Source of the DNA: Sphaerimonospora mesophila NBRC 14179 = JCM 3151 | GTDB lineage: Bacteria > Actinomycetota > Actinomycetes > Streptosporangiales > Streptosporangiaceae | Reading direction: 5' to 3' | NCBI GenBank assembly: GCA_001552515.1 | Contig: BCRI01000012.1 | Coordinates: 21,709 to 85,708 of the forward strand | DNA length: 64,000 bases | In this document: piece after piece, positions 7,802 through 16,521 of the stretch | How the letters are laid out: each line of letters opens with the position of its first letter | How positions within the stretch are numbered: the first letter of the stretch is position 1 | Program-made: the position numbers and the translations under genes | The notes under the pieces: generated by a model | The model's input: only the letters and a program-made list of their open reading frames with translations | Told to the model about the DNA's origin: nothing | The model's database searches: none

Positions 7802-8721
7802 CGGCTCCACTGCGGGTCGGGGTCATCGGCCTCGGCGTGATCTCCCGTTTCTATCTGGCGGCGCTGCGCGACTCGGCGACGCTGCGGCTGTGCGCGGTGT
7901 GCGACCGGGATCCGGCGGCGCCGGCCCTCCGGGCCGCTGAGGTGCCCGGCTACCGCGACCACGTGCGGTTGCTGGAGGAGTCGCGCCCGGACGCGGTGGT
8001 CGTCACCGTGCCCAACGACGCGCACGCGCGGGTCTGCGCGGACGCGCTGGAGCGTGGGGTGGCCGTGTGCGTGGAGAAGCCGCTCGCCCTGGACGCCGCC
8101 CAGGGGGAGCGGCTGGTACGGCTCGCGGCGGACGTGGGCGTTCCGCTGTTCACGGCCTTCCACCGCCGGTACAACGACGAGGTCGCCCGGCTCCGGGCCG
8201 AAACGGCCGGGGCACGGGCCGAGGAGCTGACGGTGCGTTACCTGGAGCGCATCGAGGAGCACGCGGGTGCGGACAGCTGGTACCTGGACCCCGGGCGATG
8301 CGGCGGGGGATGCGTGGCCGACAACGGGCCCAACGCGTTCGATCTGGTCGATCGGCTGGTGGGCCCGGCCGAGGCGGTGTCCGCCCGGATCACCCGGGAT
8401 GCCACCGGCGTCGACCGGCGGGCCGACATCGAACTGCGCGCCGGGCCGACGCGGGTCCGGGTGCTGCTCGACTGGTCCTACCAGGGGGAACGCAAGGACA
8501 TCGACGTCTGGCTGGCCGACGGCCGGACCCTGCACGCCGACATGCTGGCCGGCCACCCGGGGTTCAAGGGATCACTGTGGCACGAGTACGTGGGCGTGCT
8601 GCGCGCGTTCGAGCGACGGGTGCGGGACGGGACGGGCGACGGCGACGGCGGGCTGCCCGCCCTGCGGCTCGTGTCGGACGTGTACCGGCTGGCGGCGGAC
8701 GCCGGAAAGGAGACGGCGTGA
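7798..8721 (+). CDS. Second Gfo/Idh/MocA-family dehydrogenase
   Basis: 307 residues from a TTG that overlaps the previous stop, with GGAGG four bases upstream. N-terminal Rossmann motif VGVIGLGVISRFYL, the CVEKPLALDAAQGERL signature, and the C-terminal motif GGGCVADNGPNAFDLVDRLVGPA. In that last motif the usual catalytic His of the GxHxxD pattern is Asn, while the Asp is kept. That may change the chemistry or mean it works on a different substrate from the paralogue at 3309. The DNA is tightly packed: its stop overlaps the start of the small conserved gene at 8718. Confidence 0.86.
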   Translation: MTAPLRVGVIGLGVISRFYLAALRDSATLRLCAVCDRDPAAPALRAAEVPGYRDHVRLLEESRPDAVVVTVPNDAHARVCADALERGVAVCVEKPLALDAAQGERLVRLAADVGVPLFTAFHRRYNDEVARLRAETAGARAEELTVRYLERIEEHAGADSWYLDPGRCGGGCVADNGPNAFDLVDRLVGPAEAVSARITRDATGVDRRADIELRAGPTRVRVLLDWSYQGERKDIDVWLADGRTLHADMLAGHPGFKGSLWHEYVGVLRAFERRVRDGTGDGDGGLPALRLVSDVYRLAADAGKETA

Positions 8722-9146
8722 ACCCCTGCGAGGACGGACCCAAGCGCGTCGTGGCCGCGACCCTTGTGAAGGTCCTGGTCCATCGCCGGATGGATCGCGG
8801 CATGCGGCTGGAGCCGTACGCGAGCCGGTGCGTGCGGGCCGGCGAGGTGCACGAGCTGGTCCTCACCGACCACACCGAGACCGATGCCGGTGCGGTGATC
8901 GATCGTGTCGGGTTCGTCGGTTTCGTCGAGATCGCCAATGCGGGGGTGCTCGACCGGGGCGACGAGGTCCGGATCGGGGGTCGCCGGATCGGCGTGCTGC
9001 TCGGGTTCGACGGCTGCCACTTCCCCAACCACTACAACGTGCTGGTCCATGCCGATCCCGTGGTCACCGGCCGGGACCTGGGGCTGACGCCGGAGGCGCC
9101 GGTGGAGTTCCGGCAGGGGGAGTTCCCGGGAAATGATCACGGATGA
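8718..9146 (+). CDS. Small conserved protein of unknown function (possibly DUF6917)
   Basis: 142 residues from a GTG overlapping the preceding stop, with AAGGAG five bases upstream. The centre reads as a beta-rich fold: ATLVKVLVHRRMDRGMRLEPYASRC, then HELVLTDHTE, RVGFVGFVEIANAGVLDRGDEV, and the striking FDGCHFPNHYNVLVH near the end. From memory this resembles the family called DUF6917, but I cannot check that. The conserved His and Cys residues around CHFPNHYN could bind metal or substrate. Its strict coupling to five metabolic enzymes makes a role in the same pathway likely. No function is assigned. Confidence 0.78.
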   Translation: MNPCEDGPKRVVAATLVKVLVHRRMDRGMRLEPYASRCVRAGEVHELVLTDHTETDAGAVIDRVGFVGFVEIANAGVLDRGDEVRIGGRRIGVLLGFDGCHFPNHYNVLVHADPVVTGRDLGLTPEAPVEFRQGEFPGNDHG

Positions 9147-9416
9147 ATCCGGCGGTCCTCTCACCGATTTCGCGGATATTCAAATCATATCGACACCCTT
9201 AATGGGTGGGTTGCGCATTTTGTGTGATCAGGCGCTCCGCCGCTTTCTCTATTGGGGATAAGTAAACTTCCTTGATTCCGCGTTTACCGAATGCCGAGCC
9301 TGGCAATCCCTGTAGCAGGAAAACGAAATCCGGCAGCCTCCCTGCGCCGTCGATTTCGTTCGGTCCGGGGTGCCCTCATCGATGGAGACGGCCCCGCATC
9401 ACGAGAAAGGTCTGAA
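9147..9416. other. Intergenic region with a short hairpin (9194-9208)
   Basis: This 270-base stretch is AT-richer than its surroundings and contains CACCC-ttaat-GGGTG (9194-9208), a small stem without a T run. It may end the first operon while also carrying the promoter of the EF-hand gene. No gene is supported here. Confidence 0.35.
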
Positions 9417-9944
9417 ATGGCCACAGATGTCAGAGAGTCCACCCGCCTGGAAGAGCGATTCCGCCTCTGGGACATCGACGGAAACGGAGTGATCGAGCGC
9501 TCCGACTTCGAATCGGAAGCGGAGGGCATCATCAACCGCCTCGGGGTCCAGGGCACCGCGCGGGGCGCCGAGCTCAAGCAGGCGTACCTGGACATGTTCG
9601 ACCGGCTCGCCAGCGCGGCGGGCACCTCCCGGATCAGCAAGGACAAGTTCCTCCAGGTCGCCGACCAGGAGATCATCAGCAAGGGCGACGCCGGGTTCGC
9701 CAGCGTGGTACGCCCGACGATTCAGGCCATCGTCAACGTCCTGGACGTCGACGGCGACGGCGAGGTCAGCCAGGCGGAGGTCGTCAAATGGTTCGACGCC
9801 ATCGGCCTGGAGCGGAGCGTGACCGACAGGGCGTTCCAGGAGCTTGACGCCAACGGCGACGGCAAGCTCTCCGTGACCGAGCTCGTCGACGCGGTTCGCG
9901 ACTACCACCTCGGCAAGCACGACGTCCCTCTACTCGGCCGTTGA
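9417..9944 (+). CDS. EF-hand calcium-binding protein, calerythrin-like
   Basis: 175 residues from ATG 9417 (AGAAAGG six bases upstream). Three canonical EF-hand loops are visible: DIDGNGVIERSDFE near the N-terminus, DVDGDGEVSQAEVV and DANGDGKLSVTELV in the C-terminal half. A degenerate hand lies between them, around GTSRISKDKF. Length and the 1-x-3-4 loop pattern match calerythrin, the sarcoplasmic-type calcium protein of Saccharopolyspora, and CabB-like actinomycete proteins. There is no signal peptide, so it is cytosolic. It is the only non-enzymatic gene in the middle of a co-directional biosynthetic block, between the sugar/cyclitol-like operon and the aminotransferase operon. Whether it belongs to the pathway or was simply inserted is open. 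Confidence 0.92.
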   Translation: MATDVRESTRLEERFRLWDIDGNGVIERSDFESEAEGIINRLGVQGTARGAELKQAYLDMFDRLASAAGTSRISKDKFLQVADQEIISKGDAGFASVVRPTIQAIVNVLDVDGDGEVSQAEVVKWFDAIGLERSVTDRAFQELDANGDGKLSVTELVDAVRDYHLGKHDVPLLGR

Positions 9945-10145
9945 TTCCGGGGCGACCGTCGCGGGCTGTCGGAAGACGCGGCGGTCGGCTCCCATGGTGA
10001 GACCGGAAGCGCGGGCCCACGAGCCGGGCGGGGGCGACCCCGAGCCCATCCCCCTGAGGCTCGGCACCGCCAGAGTCCCGCGTGAGCTCGGGGACCCGCC
10101 TCCGTCGGCCGTGTGAACGGCAACAGACCTCACAGGAAGAGAGTC

Positions 10146-11348
10146 GTGGAGACAACCAGCCCTCCCCCTCCGACATTAGATCGGGCCGAGGCCGCATCCA
10201 TCCCCTTCTTCTCCCAGTCCGCGTCGTTCGCGAAGCTGTGGCCGAAGATCCGCGGACACTGCGTCGACGTGCTGGACAACGGTAAGTTCTCGCACGGCGC
10301 CAAGGTCGCCGAGTTCGAGGAGGCGCTCGCCCGGTGGACCGGCGCGAGGCACGTCGTCGGCGTCAACTCGGGCACCGACGCGCTGGTGCTGCTGCTGCGC
10401 GCCGCCGGTCTGCGCCCCGGCGACCAGGTCGTCGTCCCCGCCTACACCTTCATCGCCACGGCCTCCGCCGTGGTGCTCGCCGGAGGCGTGCCCGTCTTCG
10501 CCGACATTGAGGAGCGCGGGTACGGCATCGACCCGCGATCCGTCGCGGCCGCGGTGACCTCACGCACCCGGATGGTCCTGCCGGTCCACCTGTTCGACCG
10601 GCTCGCCGACATGCGGGGGGTGCACGAGGTGGCGCGGCGGTACGGCCTGACCGTTCTGGAGGACAGCGCCGAGGCCATCGGCATGCGCCTGGACGGCAGG
10701 CACGCCGGGCTGCTCGGCACCGGCGGCGTGTTGTCGTTCTTCCCCGCCAAGACCCTCGGGGCGATCGGCGACGCCGGGGCGGTGCTCACCGACGACGACG
10801 CCGTCGCGGAGACGGTGCGGGCGCTGCGCCATCACGGCCGGGGCGGACGCACGCTGAACCACTTTCCCGGCATCGCCAACCCCACCGTGCTGTCCGGTCT
10901 CAACAGCAAGATGGACGACCTGCAGGCCGCTGTGCTGCTCGCCAAGCTCGACCGTCTCGACGCCGACATCGTCCGCCGCGCCGAACTGTCGGCGCGCTAC
11001 GACGAACGGCTGTGCGCCGTACCGGGGGTGGCGTCCGTGCCCGGCGCGGTCCCGCCGCACCCCGGCGGCGACCGGGTCTGCTACGTCCACCTCGTCGAGG
11101 TCGAGGAGCGTGACGCGCTCGCCGCGCATCTGGCCGCCAAGGGCATCGGGACCGAGATCTACTATCCGGTGCCGCTGCACCTCCAGCCCTGCTTCGCCTA
11201 CCTCGGGCACCGTCCCGGCGATTTCCCGCGCGCCGAGGCCGCCTGCGCCAGGGCACTCGCGCTCCCGCTCTACCAGGACCTGACCGAGCGGGAGGTCGAT
11301 CGGGTGTGCGACGAGATCACGCACTTCTACGCCGGGAGACGACGGTGA
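10146..11348 (+). CDS. DegT/DnrJ/EryC1/StrS-family PLP aminotransferase (1)
   Basis: The GTG at 10146 follows AGGAAG by 6 bases; 400 residues. Fold-type I sugar aminotransferase: VNSGTDALVLLLRAAG, PAYTFIATASAVVLAGGVPVFADIE, LEDSAEAIG (PLP-ring Asp), and FFPAKTLGAIGDAGAV, where Lys202 is the PLP Schiff-base residue. The C-terminal part has IGTEIYYPVPLHLQP, usual for enzymes acting on nucleotide-linked keto-sugars or cyclitol ketones. It heads a tightly coupled row of seven genes (10146-20839) and overlaps the second aminotransferase by four bases. It should transaminate a keto-sugar or inosose-like substrate, perhaps the product of one of the upstream dehydrogenases (inference). Confidence 0.9.
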   Translation: METTSPPPPTLDRAEAASIPFFSQSASFAKLWPKIRGHCVDVLDNGKFSHGAKVAEFEEALARWTGARHVVGVNSGTDALVLLLRAAGLRPGDQVVVPAYTFIATASAVVLAGGVPVFADIEERGYGIDPRSVAAAVTSRTRMVLPVHLFDRLADMRGVHEVARRYGLTVLEDSAEAIGMRLDGRHAGLLGTGGVLSFFPAKTLGAIGDAGAVLTDDDAVAETVRALRHHGRGGRTLNHFPGIANPTVLSGLNSKMDDLQAAVLLAKLDRLDADIVRRAELSARYDERLCAVPGVASVPGAVPPHPGGDRVCYVHLVEVEERDALAAHLAAKGIGTEIYYPVPLHLQPCFAYLGHRPGDFPRAEAACARALALPLYQDLTEREVDRVCDEITHFYAGRRR

Positions 11349-12496
11349 CCGCACCCCCCATCGCGACCATTCCCTTCTTCCCGCCCGACTCCTTCGAGAG
11401 CGAGCGCGACGTTCTGCTGGAGACGGTGCGCGCCGTCGGTGCCGGCGACGACCAGAGGTTCATCCTGGGCGAGCACACCGCCCGGTTCGAGCGGCGGCTG
11501 CGCGACAGGCTGGGCGCCGGCGACGTCATCGCCTGCTCCAGCGGCACGGCCGCCCTCACGCTGGTGCTGGCCGCCTCGGGGATCGGCCCCGGAGACGAGG
11601 TGGTCGTGCCCGCCTTCGGCTGCGCCCCGCTGGCCGCCACCGTCGTCAACATCGGCGCCCGGCCGGTCTTCGCCGACATCGATCCGGTGCGGCTGACCGC
11701 CGACCCCGCCGCGGCCGAGGCGCTCATCACCCCGCGCACCAGGGCGCTGATGCCCGCGCACGTGTTCTCGATGATGGCCGACATGCCCCGGTTCCGGGAA
11801 CTGGCGGACCGGTACGGCCTGCGGCTGGTGGAGGACTCGGCGGTCGCCCAGGGCGGCACACTGCGCGGGCGGCCGGCCGGCCGCTGGGGCGACGCGGGGG
11901 TGTACTCCTTCGTGCAGGTCAAGACCTTCGGGATGCCCGGGGAGGGCGGCGTCGTGGTCACCGACGACGCCGAGACGGCCCGGCGCGTGCGGATGCTGCG
12001 CAACCACGGCCAGGACGGCGTGCACCGCTTCGTCCACCACGCCATCGGCTACAACAGCCGGTTCGACGAGGTGATGGCCGCCTTCCAGATCCACCGGCTC
12101 GACGGCCTCGACGACCGGCTGGCCCGCCGGGCCGAGATCGCGACGTACTACTCCACCCGGTTCGCGTCCCTGGCCCCGCACGGGGTGCTCGCGCCCCCGG
12201 CCGGCGGCGACGGCCGCTCCTACTACGTCTACTCCGTGCTGGCGGAACGGCGTGCGGAGCTCCGGGCGCATCTGTCCGCGCACGGCGTCGACTCCCACGT
12301 CTACTACCCGCGGCCCCTGCCCGGCCAGCCCGCGTTCGCGCCGTACGCGCCCGGCGACGCGTGCTGGCCGAACGCCGTCCGGGCCGCCGAGCGCAACCTC
12401 TCCCTGCCCCTGTACCCCCACCTCACCCACGCCCAGGTGGAGCACATCGCCGACACCGTCTGCGCGTTCGCCCATACCCTCCAGAGGAGACGATGA
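11345..12496 (+). CDS. DegT/DnrJ/EryC1/StrS-family PLP aminotransferase (2)
   Basis: 383 residues, GTG overlapping the stop of aminotransferase 1 (GTGA). Family motifs: CSSGTAALTLVLAASGIGPGDEVVVPAF, RPVFADIDP, LVEDSAVAQGG, and SFVQVKTFGMPGEGG with the PLP lysine at residue 193. The C-terminal VDSHVYYPRPLPGQPAF is the usual substrate segment. It is clearly diverged from aminotransferase 1 (different residues around the lysine), so the two probably act on different ketones rather than being a recent duplication. Two DegT enzymes side by side suggest a diamino product or two separate amino building blocks. Confidence 0.9.
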   Translation: MTAPPIATIPFFPPDSFESERDVLLETVRAVGAGDDQRFILGEHTARFERRLRDRLGAGDVIACSSGTAALTLVLAASGIGPGDEVVVPAFGCAPLAATVVNIGARPVFADIDPVRLTADPAAAEALITPRTRALMPAHVFSMMADMPRFRELADRYGLRLVEDSAVAQGGTLRGRPAGRWGDAGVYSFVQVKTFGMPGEGGVVVTDDAETARRVRMLRNHGQDGVHRFVHHAIGYNSRFDEVMAAFQIHRLDGLDDRLARRAEIATYYSTRFASLAPHGVLAPPAGGDGRSYYVYSVLAERRAELRAHLSAHGVDSHVYYPRPLPGQPAFAPYAPGDACWPNAVRAAERNLSLPLYPHLTHAQVEHIADTVCAFAHTLQRRR

Positions 12497-13524
12497 CCGA
12501 TCGGATCACCGGCCCGACAGCCGATCTCGGTGGCACGTCGGAGACCACCCAGGCAGCGAAGCCGGACCCGGCAGGGTCGCCGACTTCGGCCGCGCGTGGT
12601 GGTCTCGCGGCCTATGTACGGCTGGCCAAGCTCGACATCTACGACTACTACATCGGCCTGCCGCTGGTCTGGGCCCTGCTGGCCCCCGGCGACCGATGGC
12701 AGCCCGGCCGCATCGGCCTGCTGGCGCTGATCCTGCTCGCCGAGGTCGCCGTGGTGGCCGCGATGGTCGGCTTCGACGACGTCACCGGCCACCGCGACGG
12801 CAGCGACGCGGCCAACTACGGGGCCGATGCCGCGCGGCGGCGGCTGGCCCGTAAACCGCTGGTGGCCGGCACCCTGACCGAGACGCAGGCGCTGCGCTTC
12901 GCCTGGGCGGCGACCGGACTCGGCGCCGCGCTGTGGACGCTGGTGGTGGCCGCCGCGCCGCACCGCCCGGGATGGGCGATCGCCCTGGCCGCCGTCTGCT
13001 TCGTGGCGTCGGTGCAGTACTCCTGGGGACTGAAGATCAGCTACCGGGGTTTCCAGGAGATCTTCCTGATCGGCCTGGGAGTCGGCTGGGTGCTGGTGCC
13101 GTACGGCCTGCTCACCGGCGAGGTGAGCGCCCCGGTCCTCGTCCAGGCCGTGCTGTTCGGGTTCGGGCCGATGCTGTTCGGGCTCTACTCCAACACCAAC
13201 GACGCCGCCGGCGACCGCGCGGCCGGGCGGATCACCGTCGCCGCCCTGGTGTCCGCCCGGGGCAACGCGGTGTTCATCGTCGCGGTGACCGTCGTGGCCG
13301 GACTGCTCATCGTGGCCGCCCCCGTCATGGGGGCCGCGCACTGGTGGTTCCCCATCGCCCTCGCACCCGTGCTCGTCCTGCGCGCGGCCCATCTGTCGAT
13401 CGGATCCGTACGCGGGGACATCCTCCGCGCCCGCAGGATCGCCATCAGAGCCCACCGCGTCACGGTGGCCCTGCTGATCGGTGCGAATCTGGCCGCCTTC
13501 GCGCTACACGGCGCCGTCGCATGA
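12493..13524 (+). CDS. UbiA-family membrane prenyltransferase
   Basis: 343 residues from ATG 12493 (GAGGAG three bases upstream, overlapping the previous stop). After a ~45-residue polar N-terminus there are about eight or nine transmembrane helices. The first Asp-rich motif is GFDDVTGHRDGSD and the second is YSNTNDAAGDRAAGR, the two Mg-pyrophosphate-binding motifs of UbiA enzymes. It should attach a prenyl group to a small acceptor inside the membrane. The Arg/Lys-rich segment RRRLARKPLVAG after the first motif is also typical (the R-x-x-x-R-P type). No aromatic-ring or isoprenoid synthesis gene is adjacent, so the acceptor may be a product of this block and the donor a common cellular polyprenyl diphosphate. 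Confidence 0.9.
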   Translation: MTDRITGPTADLGGTSETTQAAKPDPAGSPTSAARGGLAAYVRLAKLDIYDYYIGLPLVWALLAPGDRWQPGRIGLLALILLAEVAVVAAMVGFDDVTGHRDGSDAANYGADAARRRLARKPLVAGTLTETQALRFAWAATGLGAALWTLVVAAAPHRPGWAIALAAVCFVASVQYSWGLKISYRGFQEIFLIGLGVGWVLVPYGLLTGEVSAPVLVQAVLFGFGPMLFGLYSNTNDAAGDRAAGRITVAALVSARGNAVFIVAVTVVAGLLIVAAPVMGAAHWWFPIALAPVLVLRAAHLSIGSVRGDILRARRIAIRAHRVTVALLIGANLAAFALHGAVA

Positions 13525-14855
13525 CCTCTACGCCGGACGTCGTGGTGGTCGGCGCCGGGCCGGCCGGCCTGACCGCCGCCTATCTGCTGGCCGAGGCGGG
13601 CCGCAGCGTGCGAGTCCTCGAAGCCGCCGACACCGTCGGCGGACGGATGCGCACGCTGCGCGCCGACGGCTGCCTGATCGACACCGGGGCCGAGATGCTG
13701 CCCCCGGCGGAGGGCTACCCGGCCACCTGGCGGCTCATCGCCGCACTCGGCCTGGACGCCGACCCGGCGGCGGTGCCCAGGGTGCCCGACGCGCTCGCCG
13801 TCTGGCGGGACGGACGGTCGAGGCCGCACGCCGGCCGTCCGCTGGGACTGCTCACCGGCGCGGGCCTGCCACCGGGCGCACGCCTGGACCTGCTTCGCCT
13901 CCAGACCCGCCTGACCCGGCTGCGCGGCCTCGACCCCGAGCGTCCGGAGTCCGCGCCGCTGGGCTCGGCCACCATCGCCGACCTCGTCCGGCGCTACCAC
14001 CCCGACCTGCGTGACTACCTCGTCCAGCCGCTGGCGGCCGGATTCTTCGGGTGGGACATCGAGCGCGCGGCGGCCGCGCCGTTCGCCGCGCATCTGAAGG
14101 CGTCGGGAAGCGCGACCGGTTGGCGCACCTACCGCGACGGCATGGACTCCCTCACCCGTGCCCTTGCCGCCCGGCTGGACGTGGTCACCCGGCACCCGGT
14201 GACCCGGGTGACCGAGAGCCGGGACGGGGTCCGGCTGGACTCGCCGCGCGGCGTCGTCATCGCACGCGCGGCGGTGCTGGCCGTGCCGGCTCCGATAGCG
14301 GCGGGGCTGCGCCCGGACGCCCCCGACGGCGAGCGCGCCTACCTGTCCGCCTGCCGCTACGCCCCCATGCTCCGCCTCACGCTGGCCCTGGACCGGCCCA
14401 TGGCCCCCACCGGTGTGCGGCGAGGGTTCGCCACCCTCGTCCCGGCCGTCGAGGATCCCCTGATCAACGTGATCACGGTGGACCATCACAAGCACCCGGG
14501 GCGGGCGCCGGCAGGCCGCGGCCTGGTGTCGCTCGTCGCCTCCCCGAAGGGCACCGCCGAACTGATCGACGCTCCCGACCGGGAGGTGACCGAGCGCCTC
14601 ACCGCCGGAGCCGAGCGCTTCATGCCCGGCGTGGCCGCCCACGTCACCTCCGCCTACGTGCACCGGTTCCGGTACGGCCTGCCCGAGGCGACGCCGCACG
14701 CTCTCGGGCTGCGCGCCGCGTTCGAGGCCCGCCCGGTCTCGGCCGTCGAGTACGCGGGCGACTGGACGACGCTGCGCCCGTGCAGCGAGGGCGCGATCAC
14801 CTCGGCGGCGCGGGCCGCCGTACGGATGCTCGCCCACCTGTCACGGACCGGGTGA
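13521..14855 (+). CDS. FAD-dependent amine oxidase/phytoene-desaturase-like protein
   Basis: 444 residues from ATG 13521, overlapping the prenyltransferase stop (ATGA). N-terminal dinucleotide-binding motif VVVVGAGPAGLTAAYLLAEAG with the following VRVLEAADTVGGRMRT, the classical flavin-containing amine oxidoreductase/desaturase signature. The C-terminal motif VEYAGDWTTLRPCSEGAITSA closes over the FAD. It resembles protoporphyrinogen oxidase and carotenoid desaturases more than true monoamine oxidases. Directly after a UbiA prenyltransferase, it could desaturate or oxidise the prenyl chain or the prenylated ring (inference). Confidence 0.87.
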   Translation: MTSTPDVVVVGAGPAGLTAAYLLAEAGRSVRVLEAADTVGGRMRTLRADGCLIDTGAEMLPPAEGYPATWRLIAALGLDADPAAVPRVPDALAVWRDGRSRPHAGRPLGLLTGAGLPPGARLDLLRLQTRLTRLRGLDPERPESAPLGSATIADLVRRYHPDLRDYLVQPLAAGFFGWDIERAAAAPFAAHLKASGSATGWRTYRDGMDSLTRALAARLDVVTRHPVTRVTESRDGVRLDSPRGVVIARAAVLAVPAPIAAGLRPDAPDGERAYLSACRYAPMLRLTLALDRPMAPTGVRRGFATLVPAVEDPLINVITVDHHKHPGRAPAGRGLVSLVASPKGTAELIDAPDREVTERLTAGAERFMPGVAAHVTSAYVHRFRYGLPEATPHALGLRAAFEARPVSAVEYAGDWTTLRPCSEGAITSAARAAVRMLAHLSRTG

Positions 14856-14901
14856 GCGAGGCCCCTTGGCCGCCCCGTCAGCCGAATCGGAAAGGCAGCA
14901 G

Positions 14902-16521
14902 ATGGCGCTGTTCACCAAGCCAATCGAACTGGGCACGCTGTTCGACGACCTGGCCGACCGAGGCCACACCACGACCGTGCACCTCAGCAGACCGCTCGAC
15001 ATCGCGCCTGAGCTCGGGACGGCGCTGGACCTCCCCGGTCTGGCCAGGCTCGTCGGCGAGGCCGCCGGGTGGCTCGCCGCCGCCGACGTACGGCGCGGCG
15101 ACCGGGTCGCCATCGCCAAACGCAATCACTGGGACTACGTGCTGCTGTCGTGCGCGGCGGCACGCATCGGCGCCGTGCCCGCTTCGCTGTCCGCCGACCT
15201 GCCCCCCGACGAGCTGCATACGCTGCTGAAACGGCTGGAACCGGCCCTCCTGATCGCCGATCGCGCGCTGCTGACGGCCGGTCGGGAGCGGGGCTGCGAC
15301 ATGGCCTGCCTGGCCGTCCGGACCCTCGTCGTGGACGGCGCGGCCGAGGGCGCCTTGACCGTCGACGACGTACGCGGGCACGCCGCGCCACCGCCGTACC
15401 GGCCGCGGCCCGACGAGCCGCTCGCCATCATGCACACCTCGGGGACGACCGGCGTGCCCAAGCTCGTCGTGCACTCCACACACACGATCATGCGCCGGTT
15501 GGCCGGGTTCGAGGCGCACCGCTGGCCGGTGCTCGGCAGCCGTCCCGGCGACGTCGTGGCCGGTGCCCTCTCCTTCGCGCACGGCCGCGCCCTGGCCTGG
15601 ACCGCGAGCGTGCTGTGGCAGGCCCCCGCCAGGCTCCTCGCGGTCTCGGCCGCCGACTGGGGTGAGGCCGGCCCGTTCCTCGACCGGCACCGGCCCACCA
15701 CCCTGGAGGCACCGCCGGCGACCTACGTGCGCTGGCGGCATCACGCCGAGGGGCGAGCCGAGGGGAGATCCGCCGCTTTCGAACGGGTCCGGCTCTACAT
15801 CAGCACCTTCGACGCCATGCACCCGCACACCGTACGCGCCTTCCTCGGCGCCACCCGGCACCGTCGCCCGGTCTGGCTGCAGGGCTGGGGCCAGAGCGAG
15901 ACCGGCCCGCTGACCTTCCGGCTCCTCACCCGGCGTGCCGTGGCCGGCGAGCTGGGACGCCGTCTCGACATGCGCTACCTCGGCCGCCCGGTCCCCACCC
16001 GCACCCGGCTGCGCGTCGTGGATCCCGAGACGCTGCGGCCGGCGCCCCGCGGCATGGCCGGCCTGGTGTACTGCCGGACCGAGGCCCTCTGCCTCGGATA
16101 TGTCGGCGAGCGGAGCCGATGGCTGAGCAAGCTGCGGGGAAGGTGGTGGAACACCGGCGACATCGGCGTGCTCACCCCCACCGGGGGCCTGCGTCTGATC
16201 GACCGCGAGGTGGACGCCATTCCCGGCGTCAGCTGCCTCGAACTGGAGGACCGCATCGAGGACCGCGTCCCCGAGGTGCTGGAGTGCGTCGTCCTGGGGC
16301 TCCCCGGCCACCTTCCGCTGCCGGTCGTGGTCACCGGGAACGGCGCACTCGATCGCGACTCCTGGCGGCGGGCCACCGCCGACCTGCCGCCGCTCGCGGA
16401 GCCCGTGGTGCTGACCTGGGATCAGGTGCCGCGCACCGGCAGCGGCAAGGTGCGCCGGATGGAGCTGCGCGACCGGATCGGTGAGACGCGCGAGATCCAC
16501 GGGACGGGCCGATGGACATAG
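14902..16521 (+). CDS. ANL-superfamily adenylate-forming ligase (1)
   Basis: The ATG at 14902 has GGAAAGG with 6-base spacing; a TTG at 14866 would add 12 residues. 539 residues. Core motifs: phosphate loop IMHTSGTTGVPKLVVHS, the later GWGQSETGP (A5), NTGDIG (A7, Asp binding the ribose), and RTGSGKVRRMEL with the catalytic A10 lysine. A compact acyl-CoA-synthetase-like enzyme; the acid substrate cannot be read safely. It makes an acyl-AMP, perhaps passing it to CoA for use by the neighbouring CaiB-like CoA-transferase. Its stop overlaps the next gene by 10 bases. Confidence 0.88.
   Translation: MALFTKPIELGTLFDDLADRGHTTTVHLSRPLDIAPELGTALDLPGLARLVGEAAGWLAAADVRRGDRVAIAKRNHWDYVLLSCAAARIGAVPASLSADLPPDELHTLLKRLEPALLIADRALLTAGRERGCDMACLAVRTLVVDGAAEGALTVDDVRGHAAPPPYRPRPDEPLAIMHTSGTTGVPKLVVHSTHTIMRRLAGFEAHRWPVLGSRPGDVVAGALSFAHGRALAWTASVLWQAPARLLAVSAADWGEAGPFLDRHRPTTLEAPPATYVRWRHHAEGRAEGRSAAFERVRLYISTFDAMHPHTVRAFLGATRHRRPVWLQGWGQSETGPLTFRLLTRRAVAGELGRRLDMRYLGRPVPTRTRLRVVDPETLRPAPRGMAGLVYCRTEALCLGYVGERSRWLSKLRGRWWNTGDIGVLTPTGGLRLIDREVDAIPGVSCLELEDRIEDRVPEVLECVVLGLPGHLPLPVVVTGNGALDRDSWRRATADLPPLAEPVVLTWDQVPRTGSGKVRRMELRDRIGETREIHGTGRWT

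Noticed and set aside
14866..14901. TTG 14866 as start of ANL ligase 1
   Set aside because: ATG 14902 has a better ribosome-binding site (GGAAAGG, 6 bases) and the extra residues are not family-like.
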